From Clostridiales bacterium (lineage in GTDB: Bacteria; Bacillota; Clostridia; Saccharofermentanales; Saccharofermentanaceae): DNA of 64,000 nucleotides. Location: positions 1 to 64,000 of the forward strand of contig JAFWFV010000005.1 of the NCBI GenBank assembly GCA_017515465.1, given 5' to 3'. Below, piece after piece: positions 34,913 through 43,603 of the stretch; position 1 is the first letter of the stretch, and each line of letters begins with the position of its first letter. Made by a program: the position numbers and the translations under genes. The notes under the pieces are model-generated. The model saw only the letters and a list, made by a program, of their open reading frames with translations, did not search any database and was not told where the DNA came from.

Positions 34913-36469
34913 TCAGCCTACTCTGCCAAATGCATTGTCTTCAGCCTGTCTGTAGAAGGATACTCTGTAGATGCCGGCGCTTCCAACTGTTTCCAGTGTC
35001 ACGCTGATACCGTCGCCGTTGGATGCAACGTAGTTATGCATGTCTCCGTTTGTGTCTTCATAACCATCGTATGTGAATCCGGCATTCTTGAGAGCTTCGA
35101 TATATGCCTCTATCTGCTCTTCACTCCAGGGAGTGCTGTAGTAGATGGAGAAGGCGTCACTGGCGAGAGGTTCACCCTCGACCATGAATCTGGCGAGATC
35201 AGGATGATCCTCAACCCTGGTTCCTGCGGGAAGATTCAGTTCAACATCCACCTCGGGACCGTTCAGTACAGGCAGATCGATGCCGAGAATATTGTCGTTC
35301 CTGATAGAGATGTCTGCAGAGGAAGCCTCAGTATCAGCTGTTTCCGCAACATCCGCCGTAACCTCTCCGCTCTCATCATCCATATTGATGACGACGCCAT
35401 TATCATCCTCATCAACAAAGACCTGTACTGTTGTCTCGTCGGTCATATCATTTACTTCAGCCTCATCAGAAACAACTGTTGCTTCAGATGTTTCATCAGA
35501 TACGGCGTCCTCATCGGCGAATGTCCTGGCATTAAACAGACATACGAGTCCGACTCCTGCCACGAGCATCAGTGCTGATGTGGTGATCAGCTTGGATGCT
35601 CCCTTATAACCCAACACGTTTTTAATCCTCATCTTTACTTCCTTTCCGCCTGAAGCTCTGTTACTGAACGCTACAGGCACTACGATGTACTTGGAGCTGT
35701 TGCTCCTGCGGGCGAAGGAAACGAGAGACATTGTGTAATCCACTTTAACGTCCTCACCCAGTCTGGCGATAACTTCCTCGTCACAGCTCATCTCCATATC
35801 CCGTACGAACATGGAATAAGCTATCCATACGAGGGGATTGAACCAGTGAATGACAACCACTGCCAGACCCAATGTCTTGAAGAAGACATCACCTCTCCTG
35901 ATGTGGGTCTTCTCATGAAGGATCAGGTAATCCAGTTCGTCGCGGGACAGTCCTGCGGGCATGTATATCCTCGGACGGATTATCCCCATAACGAAGGGTG
36001 AATCTATCTCATGCCCCGAGTACAGTCCGGGAGCTATCTGTTTCACATCCCTGAGAGCGGTCCTGACAGTTACGTACTGATGGATGATGTATATAACTAT
36101 CCCGATGGCGATGGCAGCCCATATGGCTGTCAGCACTATGGGAACATAATTGACACCCGTTCTGTTGTTCATAACTGTCTGTGAGACATCTCTGACGGTT
36201 TCAGATACGTTCCGTGGTCCGTTCCCGTACTGTATCAGCGGCAGGTTCTTCACATGCTCCACCGAATTCCTGATCGGCTTGATGTTAAAGATGGAAATGC
36301 TCGATTCCAATGCTACCGGGCAAAGAAGCCTGAACCCGACGATGCCCCACAACAGATACATGTATTTCTTGGGCATCTTCTTCATTATCATCCTGGCCAG
36401 TAAGACCACCAGGATAACGATGCTTCCGGTGAGGCTCATATGCAGTATATTCATTAATAATCCATTCAT
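34913..36469 (-). CDS. BlaR1-like M56 family metallopeptidase
   Basis: A 518-residue membrane zinc peptidase. Four N-terminal membrane segments surround the HEXXH site, HEKTH with His185, Glu186 and His189, and DMEMSCDEEVIARLG lies downstream as in BlaR1. A fifth hydrophobic segment near residue 315 leads to an acidic, Thr/Asp-rich linker and an extracellular region of about 180 residues. There is no penicillin-binding (transpeptidase) sensor domain, so the signal is not obviously a beta-lactam. It should cleave, directly or indirectly, the BlaI-type repressor encoded upstream in the same operon. Confidence 0.85.
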   Translation of the reverse strand: MNGLLMNILHMSLTGSIVILVVLLARMIMKKMPKKYMYLLWGIVGFRLLCPVALESSISIFNIKPIRNSVEHVKNLPLIQYGNGPRNVSETVRDVSQTVMNNRTGVNYVPIVLTAIWAAIAIGIVIYIIHQYVTVRTALRDVKQIAPGLYSGHEIDSPFVMGIIRPRIYMPAGLSRDELDYLILHEKTHIRRGDVFFKTLGLAVVVIHWFNPLVWIAYSMFVRDMEMSCDEEVIARLGEDVKVDYTMSLVSFARRSNSSKYIVVPVAFSNRASGGKEVKMRIKNVLGYKGASKLITTSALMLVAGVGLVCLFNARTFADEDAVSDETSEATVVSDEAEVNDMTDETTVQVFVDEDDNGVVINMDDESGEVTADVAETADTEASSADISIRNDNILGIDLPVLNGPEVDVELNLPAGTRVEDHPDLARFMVEGEPLASDAFSIYYSTPWSEEQIEAYIEALKNAGFTYDGYEDTNGDMHNYVASNGDGISVTLETVGSAGIYRVSFYRQAEDNAFGRVG

Positions 36470-36490
36470 ATGCTCTACCCCGTGCGGTCG

Positions 36491-36856
36491 TCAGTTAACG
36501 TTCCTGTACTTATCTATGAGTTCTATGAGTTCATCAGCTTCGCTGTCCGTGAGCTTTCTGTCGCCCAGGAAAGAAGCGAGAAAAGAAGGAAGTGATCCTC
36601 CAAATGACTTTGTCACGAGCCTCTCGCTCTCAAACCTCTGAACTCTGTCTCTGGGGATAAGCACGGATACCATTGCGTCGTCATTACGGACCATGCCCTT
36701 GGCCACGAGCTTACGTAATATGGTGTATGTAGTCGATTTCTTCCAGTCCAGTTCGCTCTCGCAGAGCCTGACCAGCCTGCCGGATTCAACCGGTGCATAA
36801 CGCCAGATCACGTCCATAAGACGGTACTCACTCTCGCATAACATCAATTCGTCCAT
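36491..36856 (-). CDS. BlaI/MecI/CopY family transcriptional repressor
   Basis: A 121-residue winged-helix repressor. ESEYRLMDVIW, then KKSTTYTILRKLVAKGMV (the recognition helix), and a C-terminal dimerisation helix match the family. The first gene of a two-gene operon with the M56 peptidase, it probably represses its own promoter through the GTTTA-N6-TAAAC sites upstream. GGAGG lies eight bases before the ATG. Confidence 0.92.
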   Translation of the reverse strand: MDELMLCESEYRLMDVIWRYAPVESGRLVRLCESELDWKKSTTYTILRKLVAKGMVRNDDAMVSVLIPRDRVQRFESERLVTKSFGGSLPSFLASFLGDRKLTDSEADELIELIDKYRNVN

Positions 36857-36872
36857 CCTTTATTCCTCCGTG

Positions 36873-36912
36873 GTTTACGATCATAAACTGACGTCAGTTT
36901 ACAACCATAAAC
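36873..36912. promoter_or_regulatory. Tandem BlaI-type operators
   Basis: Two sites of the form GTTTA-N6-TAAAC lie at 36873-36888 and 36897-36912, 24 bases centre to centre. Together with the perfect 18-base palindrome TAAACTGACGTCAGTTTA (36884-36901) they make a nested symmetric array bounded by TGGTTTA and TAAACCA. The array covers the -10 box, the start site and most of the leader of the repressor operon. Confidence 0.8.
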
Positions 36913-36924
36913 CAAATTAGTCAA
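36896..36924 (-). promoter_or_regulatory. Promoter of the BlaI/M56 operon
   Basis: On the minus strand TTGACT (36924-36919) and TAAACT (36901-36896) are 17 bases apart. The -10 box lies within the central palindrome of the operator array, so repressor and polymerase would compete directly. Confidence 0.8.
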
Positions 36925-36955
36925 CCCTTGCCACATAATTGCCATACATAACACA

Positions 36956-36985
36956 GCGGCCGCCGGCATTAACACCTGCGGCCGC
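36956..36985. repeat. GC-rich inverted repeat after the serpin gene
   Basis: Two copies of the 8-base palindrome GCGGCCGC (36956-36963 and 36978-36985) flank a short spacer and can form an 11-bp stem with one mismatch. It lies between the serpin stop and the BlaI promoter. No T run follows on either strand, so terminator function is uncertain. Confidence 0.6.
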
Positions 36986-37018
36986 CATGTCTGTATATTA
37001 GGCTATCCCTGTTAAGGC

Positions 37019-38299
37019 TTAGAGGTTGTTGACCGTTCCTATGAACACCGGAGTATTGTCCGTAGTATCCACGATGGCATAGGCAAAAGGTCTGTCACAT
37101 TCAACGCGTCTTATGTTATCGTCACCGATCATGGCACCCGTGGCGCGGATCGATACAGCCGTTACCGCGGCAGCTCTCGTTCCCGCACTGTCCACTTCGA
37201 TATGTGTCTTGTGGATGACATCTCCTATATAGAGATTGCCATCTTCGAGTTCAGCAATACCGGTCAGATCTGCTCCTGCCGGAGAGAAGGCATCCGTCAT
37301 GCCCAGATCCCGGAGTGTCCCGGCAAAGCTGTCACCATAGTCATATTCGAATTCGGGGAGCGTTGCGAACACCTGGTATTCGTATGTCTGGCTGTCCATG
37401 AATCCATTGAAATCATCACCTGTAAAATCCGCCAGAAAACTGTCTGCATCGCAGTCCTCATCCTTGGGGAGCATTACGACGAAAGCATACTGGCATCCCT
37501 CATAGAACTTGATGAATCCCGTGGCATCATCGTTTTCCAGATACAGGCCTTCCTCGCTGTTGAGCATGGTAACATCCGATTCCGTGCCGTCACTGTTCCT
37601 GAATGTGCCGTCATGAACCTGATGTTCCTCATACTGCTGCTGCCAGGATCCGTCGAAAGCTATGGCATTGAGGAGCATCATCGCGGTATTGGGTTCAAAG
37701 GAGTCTATGATCTTGTCTATCATCCCGTCTGTATTGTCATTCACCCATCCGTTGATCCTGTCCAGGGCAGCATCATCAAGATCGAGCATGTTGACCTCGG
37801 AATCATAATTGTCCCTGACGAAATCAACATAATCATCCTTTAGTACGCCTGCCAGGATCTGCTGATTGATCCACATTGAATCAGCCGCATGCATGCTTAC
37901 TCCTTCGGAGCTGTTCAGCCTGTCCAGAAGCTCAGCTGCATAGGACAGCTGTCCGTCACTGTCCTCCTGCCCTCCCCACAGCGCTGCCATCTGATCTCTC
38001 GTCGTTCCGTGTGCCCCGGCCTCAGCCATGGACAGTGCGATCATGATGGATGCAGGTGATATCATAACGTTCGTGCCATTACCTGTCTTATTCCTGAGCA
38101 GGTCGAAAGCAGTATTGAGATATGCTCTCCTGTATTGTTCATTCTCGGATTCATCGAGCGTCCTGAGCTCTGCACTCATGGGTGCACCTGCGATCCTGTC
38201 GGGTATTACCTGCTCAGTGGGATCAGTTTCCCCTTTGCAGGCACTTACGGCTCCTGTCATCAGTGATGCCGCCAGGATGGATGCTAAGATCTTTTTCAT
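37019..38299 (-). CDS. Serpin lipoprotein (protease inhibitor)
   Basis: A 426-residue secreted serpin. A lipobox AVSAC puts the lipid anchor at Cys21. The serpin core shows NVMISPASIMIALSMAEAGAHGTT, the shutter region MLLNAIAFDGSW and the signature HKTHIEVDSAGTRAAAVTAV, where the hinge (about 371-384) is Ala-rich as needed for the inhibitory conformational change. The reactive loop continues through SIRATGAM to about residue 395, and the P1 residue cannot be fixed by eye. It probably protects surface proteins from host or community proteases. AAAGGGG precedes the ATG. It diverges from the barnase-like gene. Confidence 0.9.
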   Translation of the reverse strand: MKKILASILAASLMTGAVSACKGETDPTEQVIPDRIAGAPMSAELRTLDESENEQYRRAYLNTAFDLLRNKTGNGTNVMISPASIMIALSMAEAGAHGTTRDQMAALWGGQEDSDGQLSYAAELLDRLNSSEGVSMHAADSMWINQQILAGVLKDDYVDFVRDNYDSEVNMLDLDDAALDRINGWVNDNTDGMIDKIIDSFEPNTAMMLLNAIAFDGSWQQQYEEHQVHDGTFRNSDGTESDVTMLNSEEGLYLENDDATGFIKFYEGCQYAFVVMLPKDEDCDADSFLADFTGDDFNGFMDSQTYEYQVFATLPEFEYDYGDSFAGTLRDLGMTDAFSPAGADLTGIAELEDGNLYIGDVIHKTHIEVDSAGTRAAAVTAVSIRATGAMIGDDNIRRVECDRPFAYAIVDTTDNTPVFIGTVNNL

Positions 38300-38357
38300 T
38301 TTTCTTCCCCTTTCGCTTTGGAGTTACACCATTTATACAACCGGCAGATCCAAAATG

Positions 38358-38388
38358 TTGCAACAACGTGCAAAAATAGTTTTATAAT
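38358..38388 (+). promoter_or_regulatory. Probable leaderless promoter of the barnase-like gene
   Basis: TATAAT (38383-38388) ends six bases before the ATG at 38395. TTGCAA (38358-38363) is a possible -35 box with long, 19-base spacing. It belongs to an inverted repeat, TTGCA-N6-TGCAA (38358-38373), that could be an operator. No ribosome binding site is present, so translation would start at the 5' end of the mRNA. Confidence 0.5.
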
Positions 38389-38394
38389 GTGGAC

Positions 38395-38931
38395 ATGGGC
38401 TCATTATTAAAAAGAATACTGTCAGTTATAACCATTATATCTCTTGCCGCGGGCATCTCCGGATGTGCGGTGCCCGAATGGTCATACGAGACTGCTTCAG
38501 AGACCACTGGGTTCACATCGGCAACTTCATCAGAAACCACCGGAAATACTGAAACTACGGCAACTTCAGAAACGGAGGCTCTGATCGACGAGGACGGTGC
38601 CTATACTCATGCGGATGATGTTGCACTTTATATCCATACCTACGGACATCTGCCTCACAATTTCATCACAAAGCGCCAGGCCCGCGAACTGGGATGGAGC
38701 TCAGGAGGATTGGACGACTATCTCTATGAGGGATGCATCGGCGGGGACAGGTTCGGCAATTATGAGGAGACGCTGCCTGAGGCAGATGGCCGCGATTACT
38801 TCGAGTGTGACATCGATACGATGCATCAGCGCTCCAGGGGCGCCAAAAGAATTGTATATTCAGATGATGGTCTGATATACTACACAGTGGACCATTACTC
38901 TACATTTGAACTGCTTTACGGGGAGCCCTGA
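38395..38931 (+). CDS. Barnase-like secreted ribonuclease (lipoprotein)
   Basis: A 178-residue protein. A signal peptide with lipobox GISGC (Cys24) is followed by a Ser/Thr/Glu-rich linker (about 30-65) and a barnase-type guanyl-specific RNase domain (about 68-176). Landmarks are VALYIHTYGHLPHNFITK, ALGW-like ELGW, CIGGDRFGNYE, the general base Glu137 in YFECDID, Arg152 in AKRIVYS and the general acid His167 in TVDHYSTF, matching barnase Glu73, Arg83 and His102. The active site looks intact. A GTG at 38389 could be an alternative start. The barstar-domain gene begins 4 bases downstream, as expected for a toxin with its inhibitor. Confidence 0.9.
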   Translation: MGSLLKRILSVITIISLAAGISGCAVPEWSYETASETTGFTSATSSETTGNTETTATSETEALIDEDGAYTHADDVALYIHTYGHLPHNFITKRQARELGWSSGGLDDYLYEGCIGGDRFGNYEETLPEADGRDYFECDIDTMHQRSRGAKRIVYSDDGLIYYTVDHYSTFELLYGEP

Positions 38932-38935
38932 TCAG

Positions 38936-41113
38936 ATGAACAATGCCATCTACATCAACCTGACTGGTATACCGGGCAAGGAAGCCCTGCATGCAATACT
39001 TAAGGAAGCACTGGAGCTGCCTGACTATTACGGCGCCAATCTCGATGCCCTTAAGGACATGCTGACATCCCTGGATACTCCCAAACATCTGGAGATATTC
39101 GGCATAGATGATGTGGATCCTGCGATCAAGACATACGTTCCCAAACTTCAGAGGGTCCTGGAGGAATCTCACGAAGAGAACTCCCTGTTCACATTTAAGG
39201 TGAGCGCTAATCCCGCTCCGCCGGACCGCAGACCACTGGTCGTATGCGGATCATGGGAAGATGCCGAGAACCTCAACATGTTCCTGGCCAACCTGAATTT
39301 CCCGGAACTGACATCCAGATATGTTGTTTGCTGCTTTACTTTCGGAACGGCCGCCATGACCGGCTTTTCCAAGTCACAGATAGAGTTCAAGCTTGCTGAT
39401 ACGATCAAAAAGCTCGAACCCGTAGGCATGATCATATTCGCAGAGATGCTCAAATCACCCTATCTCACGGAATACCTGGCGGATATCGGCCATAATTCCA
39501 ACATTCCCGTGTTCATGCTGGAGCATGATGAGGAGGGCTGCATCAATTTCAAGCTCGACTATCTGGACGGCTTCAGGAAGCTGGTCACCCATGTGGTTGA
39601 GGATCACCACTGCACAGACCTGATGATGATGGCCGGGTTCAAGGGCAACCTCTTTTCCGAGGACAGGATCAGGGTCTTTAAGGATGTCCTCACATCACAT
39701 GATATCCCCTTCGACAGCAACAAGGTCATTTATGGTGATTTCTGGTACATCCCTGCCAAGCAGGCACTGCAGGAATACTTTGATGAGAACGGATACGTTC
39801 TGCCGGAGGCCATAATCTGTGCCAACGATACAATGGCCATGGGCACATGTGACTATCTGATAGAAAAGGGATACCGTATCCCTGACGACTGCATCGTAAC
39901 AGGCTTTGACGGTATCAAGGATTCGCTGTTCCACTATCCCACCATCACCACAGCAGCCCCAGACTATTCACAGGCGGCACATAACATCATATCTGCCATA
40001 GATGAATGGTACGAAACGGGCACGGTTGAGACATGGACTCACAAGATTGGCTACAAGCCTCTGTATAAGCACTCCTGCGGATGCAATCTCACGACCATGG
40101 AGGAGATGCAGAACATTTCCTCTGCTCTGTTCAAGGACAATCAGGACTACTTCATGCACGTTCACGAGATGGGACGTCTGACATCCAAGGCCATAACGAT
40201 AGCTGACACAAAGCTCCTGTCCGCCTTCCTGGACAAGCACCTGTGGCTGTGGAAGGATCAGATGTTCTTTGTCGGCATAACGGAATCCGATAAGTGCATC
40301 AATGCCCTCTATTCCTCATGGAAGGACATCTATGAATACGGCAACAAGATCTATAATTCAGAATATCTGCTCCCCTATCAGAACGAGATGTTCGCATCCG
40401 GCAGCGGGCTTAATTACCTCATATTCAGCCAGCTGAGGTCAGCAGATGAATCCTACGGCTATCTCTGCACAGGTGCGAAGAGCATTTCCCTGAGACTGCA
40501 GCAGAGGTTCGAGGAGATGGAATCCTATATATCCTCCATCGTCCATGCCGTCCTGAACAACAAAAAGCTCATGAACGTCAACCGAGAGATGAAGCAGCTC
40601 TCTGAGCTGGACTATCTGACCGGACTATATAACAGGAGAGGGTTCCTCTCCCACGTTGCCAAGATGGTCAAGGACCCCAAATACAAGGGAAAGATCTTCA
40701 ATTACGTAACGATGGATCTGGACAATCTGAAACCCATCAACGATAACTACGGCCATCAGGAGGGGGATACGGTCATCAAGGCCCTGGCCTATGCAATACA
40801 GACCAGGGTGCACAAGATCGGCATCTCATCCAGGTTCGGCGGTGATGAGTTTGCTTTCGTGATAATAAGTGACAAAGCCCTCGACGGAGAATCCGACACC
40901 CTCAGGAACGAGCTGGAGGCGTCTGCGGAATACGATTCCAATCTGACGGGCAAGCCCTACAGAGTCCTCGCCAGCATCGGCGTTTCTTCCTGCCCCATCT
41001 CGGAATTCCCTTCCGGAAAGATAGATTCCACTCTCGAGAAGCTGATGAACCGTGCCGACGAGATGATGTATTCCGACAAGGAAAAAAGACATAAGGACCA
41101 GTCCGGGGACTGA
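38936..41113 (+). CDS. Barstar domain - LacI-type ligand-binding region - GGDEF fusion
   Basis: A 725-residue soluble protein in one uninterrupted frame. Residues 1-90 are a barstar domain: LPDYYGANLDALKDML matches the barstar helix that plugs the RNase active site, with Asp37 and Asp41 at barstar positions Asp35 and Asp39. Residues about 98-375 resemble a periplasmic-binding/LacI-type sensor (AIICANDTMAMGTCDYLIEKGYRIPDDCIVTGFDG). Residues about 385-545 form a helical linker region. Residues about 555-715 are a GGDEF domain (LDYLTGLYNRRGF, DLDNLKPINDNYGH, SSRFGGDEF at 635-639). The RxxD inhibitory site is absent (His and Gly at those positions). GGGGAGC precedes the ATG. It should neutralise the RNase inside the cell and may link that state to c-di-GMP (inference). 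Confidence 0.88.
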   Translation: MNNAIYINLTGIPGKEALHAILKEALELPDYYGANLDALKDMLTSLDTPKHLEIFGIDDVDPAIKTYVPKLQRVLEESHEENSLFTFKVSANPAPPDRRPLVVCGSWEDAENLNMFLANLNFPELTSRYVVCCFTFGTAAMTGFSKSQIEFKLADTIKKLEPVGMIIFAEMLKSPYLTEYLADIGHNSNIPVFMLEHDEEGCINFKLDYLDGFRKLVTHVVEDHHCTDLMMMAGFKGNLFSEDRIRVFKDVLTSHDIPFDSNKVIYGDFWYIPAKQALQEYFDENGYVLPEAIICANDTMAMGTCDYLIEKGYRIPDDCIVTGFDGIKDSLFHYPTITTAAPDYSQAAHNIISAIDEWYETGTVETWTHKIGYKPLYKHSCGCNLTTMEEMQNISSALFKDNQDYFMHVHEMGRLTSKAITIADTKLLSAFLDKHLWLWKDQMFFVGITESDKCINALYSSWKDIYEYGNKIYNSEYLLPYQNEMFASGSGLNYLIFSQLRSADESYGYLCTGAKSISLRLQQRFEEMESYISSIVHAVLNNKKLMNVNREMKQLSELDYLTGLYNRRGFLSHVAKMVKDPKYKGKIFNYVTMDLDNLKPINDNYGHQEGDTVIKALAYAIQTRVHKIGISSRFGGDEFAFVIISDKALDGESDTLRNELEASAEYDSNLTGKPYRVLASIGVSSCPISEFPSGKIDSTLEKLMNRADEMMYSDKEKRHKDQSGD

Positions 41114-41148
41114 TCCTTACATTAGTTATTTCAGTATTTGTAACAATG

Positions 41149-43527
41149 TTACTCGCTTCTTAATGCCTCAACAGGGTTCTTCTTTGCTGCCATCCTGGCG
41201 GGTCTGCTGCCTGCAATGACGTTGAGCAGAACACTGAGGAATACGAGAGCTATGGCTCCCAGAACGGGCATGCTGGCGATCCCGCTGAACTCTTTGTTGA
41301 TCAGACCTACAACGATGTTGATGATCACTGTCAGGATAAATGCTGCAACCACACCCATAACGCCGGAAATGAGTCCCTCGATGATGGTCTCAGCCCTGAA
41401 TACGCGGGTAATATCCTTTTTGCTGGCGCCGATCGCTCTCAGGATACCGATCTCCTTGGTCCTCTCCAGAACTGAGATGTATGTGATGATGGCGATCATG
41501 ATGCTGGAAACGAGAAGGCTGATGGCAACAAATGCAATGAGAACGTAGGATACGACATCCACGATCCTGGTGGCACCGCCTATTATCACCTTGACATCGT
41601 CAGTGTAGGATACCACGAGATCCTGCCTGCCCTCTGCCTTCTTTGATTCATTATACTTGTTCAGGATATCGAGGACTTTCTGCTTTGCCTCATAATCCTT
41701 GGGGTTGATAACGATGCTGGAACAGTCTCCTTCCTCAAAGATGCCGAGCTTTTCGCATACGCTGTCAAATGTATACATGAGACCGTCGAAAGCCTCGCCG
41801 TTCAGGATATTCGTATCCCTGTCTGCGATCTGTGCATCATAGATTTCAGTCCCTCTGATCTCAGATACGATCTCCCCGGCAAGAGCAGGTCTGTAACCGA
41901 AGCTGCTTTCGGCTGCCATACCACTTGATACTACACCTACTACCGTGAGCTCTCTTCCGGCATCGATGACGCTCTTCATGTGATCTGTATCATTAGAGTG
42001 GTCAACTGCAACGCCGTTTTCCAGAATGTAGGGATCTGTATTGAGTATCAGCTTAAATGTCCTGCCCATTACCGTATCGAATGAGAATGATGCGGATGCA
42101 ACCTTGTATGTTGAATCCTTGGCGATCTTGGCCAGGTCTTCCTTGAGGACGGACATATCCTTGATCCCCAGGGTATAGAGCATGGAGTCTGAGATCGTGT
42201 TATTGGGACCGAGTACCAGAACGATCTCATTGTTGTTCTCCGGCAGTCTGCCTGCCAGGACCTTGGTATATTCATCCTCCTCTGTTGTATCAAATATCGT
42301 AAACAGAGGTGTGGGCGTTCCGGTCAGATCGGAAGGGCTGATCCTGCTGTAATCCTCTCCGTTATATACCTGGAGATCCACATTGTATCTGTAATCAACA
42401 CTTTCGATGTTGCCGGCAAACTCGCTGTTGCCTTCGAAGAATCCCCTGAGTTCCTTCAGGTTGTTCTTTGTCGCCAGACCCTGATTCTCTGTTACGATGG
42501 TCTTCTCCACGATATCGTCGGTGGAATACATCAGTGTCTTGTCATATTCCTTCTGCTGGGTTGCGGAGGCGAACGCATTGGAAAGAGATCCGAAGAGGTC
42601 GACACTCGTCTTCTCGAGTGTGATGGAGTAATTTCCGGATCCGGTCTCCAGGCTCTTGGCCATCTTGTTGATGCCGTTTGACAGGGAGAGGATGAGTGCG
42701 ATGCCGATGATCCCGATGGAACCTGGGACTGCAGTCATGAAAGTCCTTCCCTTCTTGGTCAGGAGATTATTGAATGACAGTGACAGTGATGTCATGAGAG
42801 ACATTGATGTCTTCTTTGCTTCTTCTGATTTAACTGCTTCCTCATCGCCCGTGAAAGGATCACTGTCGTTGATGATGAGACCGTCCTTGAGCTCTATGAT
42901 CCTGCTGGAATACTGTCTGGCCAGCTCGGGGTTATGTGTAACCATGATGACGAGCTTGTCGCCCGCGATCTCCTTGAGCAGATCCATGATCTGAACGCTT
43001 GTTGCGGAATCCAGGGCACCGGTGGGTTCATCGGCGAGGATGATCTCAGGATCATTTACGAGGGCCCTGGCGATGGCAACTCTCTGCATCTGACCGCCTG
43101 AGAGCTGGTTGGGCTTCTTGTCTATATGCTCACCCAGACCTACGCGGATCAGGGCTTCCTTTGCCTTTTCTTTTCTGTCCTGCTTGGATACGCCTGACAG
43201 TGTGAGAGCCATCTCGACATTAGCCAGGATGCTCTGATGCATTATGAGGTTATAACTCTGAAAGATGAATCCTACTCTGTAATTACGGTATGAGTCCCAA
43301 TCCTGGTCCTTATACCTGCTCGTAGATATGCCGTCGATGATGAGATCTCCGCTGTCGTATTTATCGAGACCTCCGATGATGTTGAGCAGCGTCGTCTTGC
43401 CGCTTCCTGATGATCCCAGTATCGAAGTAAACTCATTCTTCCTGAACTTTACGTTGATACCCTTGAGAACGAGCTGTCTCTGTTCTCCGATCGCATAGCT
43501 CTTTTTGATGTCTTTCAGTTCCAGCAT
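41149..43527 (-). CDS. MacB-like ABC transporter, ATPase fused to FtsX-type permease
   Basis: A 792-residue protein. The ATPase domain (1-225) has Walker A GSSGSGKTT, signature LSGGQMQRVAIARAL and Walker B ILADEPTGAL, of the LolD/MacB type. A first membrane helix near 270 leads to an extracellular domain of about 350 residues. Three more helices near the C-terminus form the FtsX permease (VLERTKEIGILRAIGASKKDI is the conserved loop). Such proteins act as mechanical exporters or remodel lipids, peptides or lipoproteins. AAGGAG precedes the ATG. It forms its own unit between the GGDEF fusion and the lipoprotein operon. Confidence 0.9.
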   Translation of the reverse strand: MLELKDIKKSYAIGEQRQLVLKGINVKFRKNEFTSILGSSGSGKTTLLNIIGGLDKYDSGDLIIDGISTSRYKDQDWDSYRNYRVGFIFQSYNLIMHQSILANVEMALTLSGVSKQDRKEKAKEALIRVGLGEHIDKKPNQLSGGQMQRVAIARALVNDPEIILADEPTGALDSATSVQIMDLLKEIAGDKLVIMVTHNPELARQYSSRIIELKDGLIINDSDPFTGDEEAVKSEEAKKTSMSLMTSLSLSFNNLLTKKGRTFMTAVPGSIGIIGIALILSLSNGINKMAKSLETGSGNYSITLEKTSVDLFGSLSNAFASATQQKEYDKTLMYSTDDIVEKTIVTENQGLATKNNLKELRGFFEGNSEFAGNIESVDYRYNVDLQVYNGEDYSRISPSDLTGTPTPLFTIFDTTEEDEYTKVLAGRLPENNNEIVLVLGPNNTISDSMLYTLGIKDMSVLKEDLAKIAKDSTYKVASASFSFDTVMGRTFKLILNTDPYILENGVAVDHSNDTDHMKSVIDAGRELTVVGVVSSGMAAESSFGYRPALAGEIVSEIRGTEIYDAQIADRDTNILNGEAFDGLMYTFDSVCEKLGIFEEGDCSSIVINPKDYEAKQKVLDILNKYNESKKAEGRQDLVVSYTDDVKVIIGGATRIVDVVSYVLIAFVAISLLVSSIMIAIITYISVLERTKEIGILRAIGASKKDITRVFRAETIIEGLISGVMGVVAAFILTVIINIVVGLINKEFSGIASMPVLGAIALVFLSVLLNVIAGSRPARMAAKKNPVEALRSE

Positions 43528-43603
43528 AAAGTATTCTCCTTATAATAAACATCCATCATTGATTATAAGAGTATATTCCCGCCGGTCAAACACATTAAAA
43601 CGC

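Noticed and set aside
34913-36856. Beta-lactam resistance sensor pair
   Set aside because: The M56 protein lacks a penicillin-binding sensor domain and no beta-lactamase gene is nearby, so only a BlaR-like peptidase with unknown signal is claimed.
36956-36985. GC-rich hairpin as rho-independent terminator of the serpin gene
   Set aside because: The stem is strong but neither strand has a T run after it, so it is reported as an inverted repeat only.
37202-37843. 213-codon plus-strand frame inside the serpin gene
   Set aside because: Antisense to a clear serpin; no start signal or protein family features.
38906-41113. Possibility that barstar and GGDEF regions are separate genes or joined by an error
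   Set aside because: One continuous frame without stop or shift runs from the ATG at 38936, with an even linker and a good upstream site; no internal start with a strong ribosome binding site was seen at the domain border.
41093-41118. Hairpin overlapping the stop of the barstar-GGDEF gene (AAGGA.CAGTCC with GGACTG.TCCTT) as a terminator
   Set aside because: The loop is too small for the full stem and no T run follows; it may be chance pairing in coding sequence.
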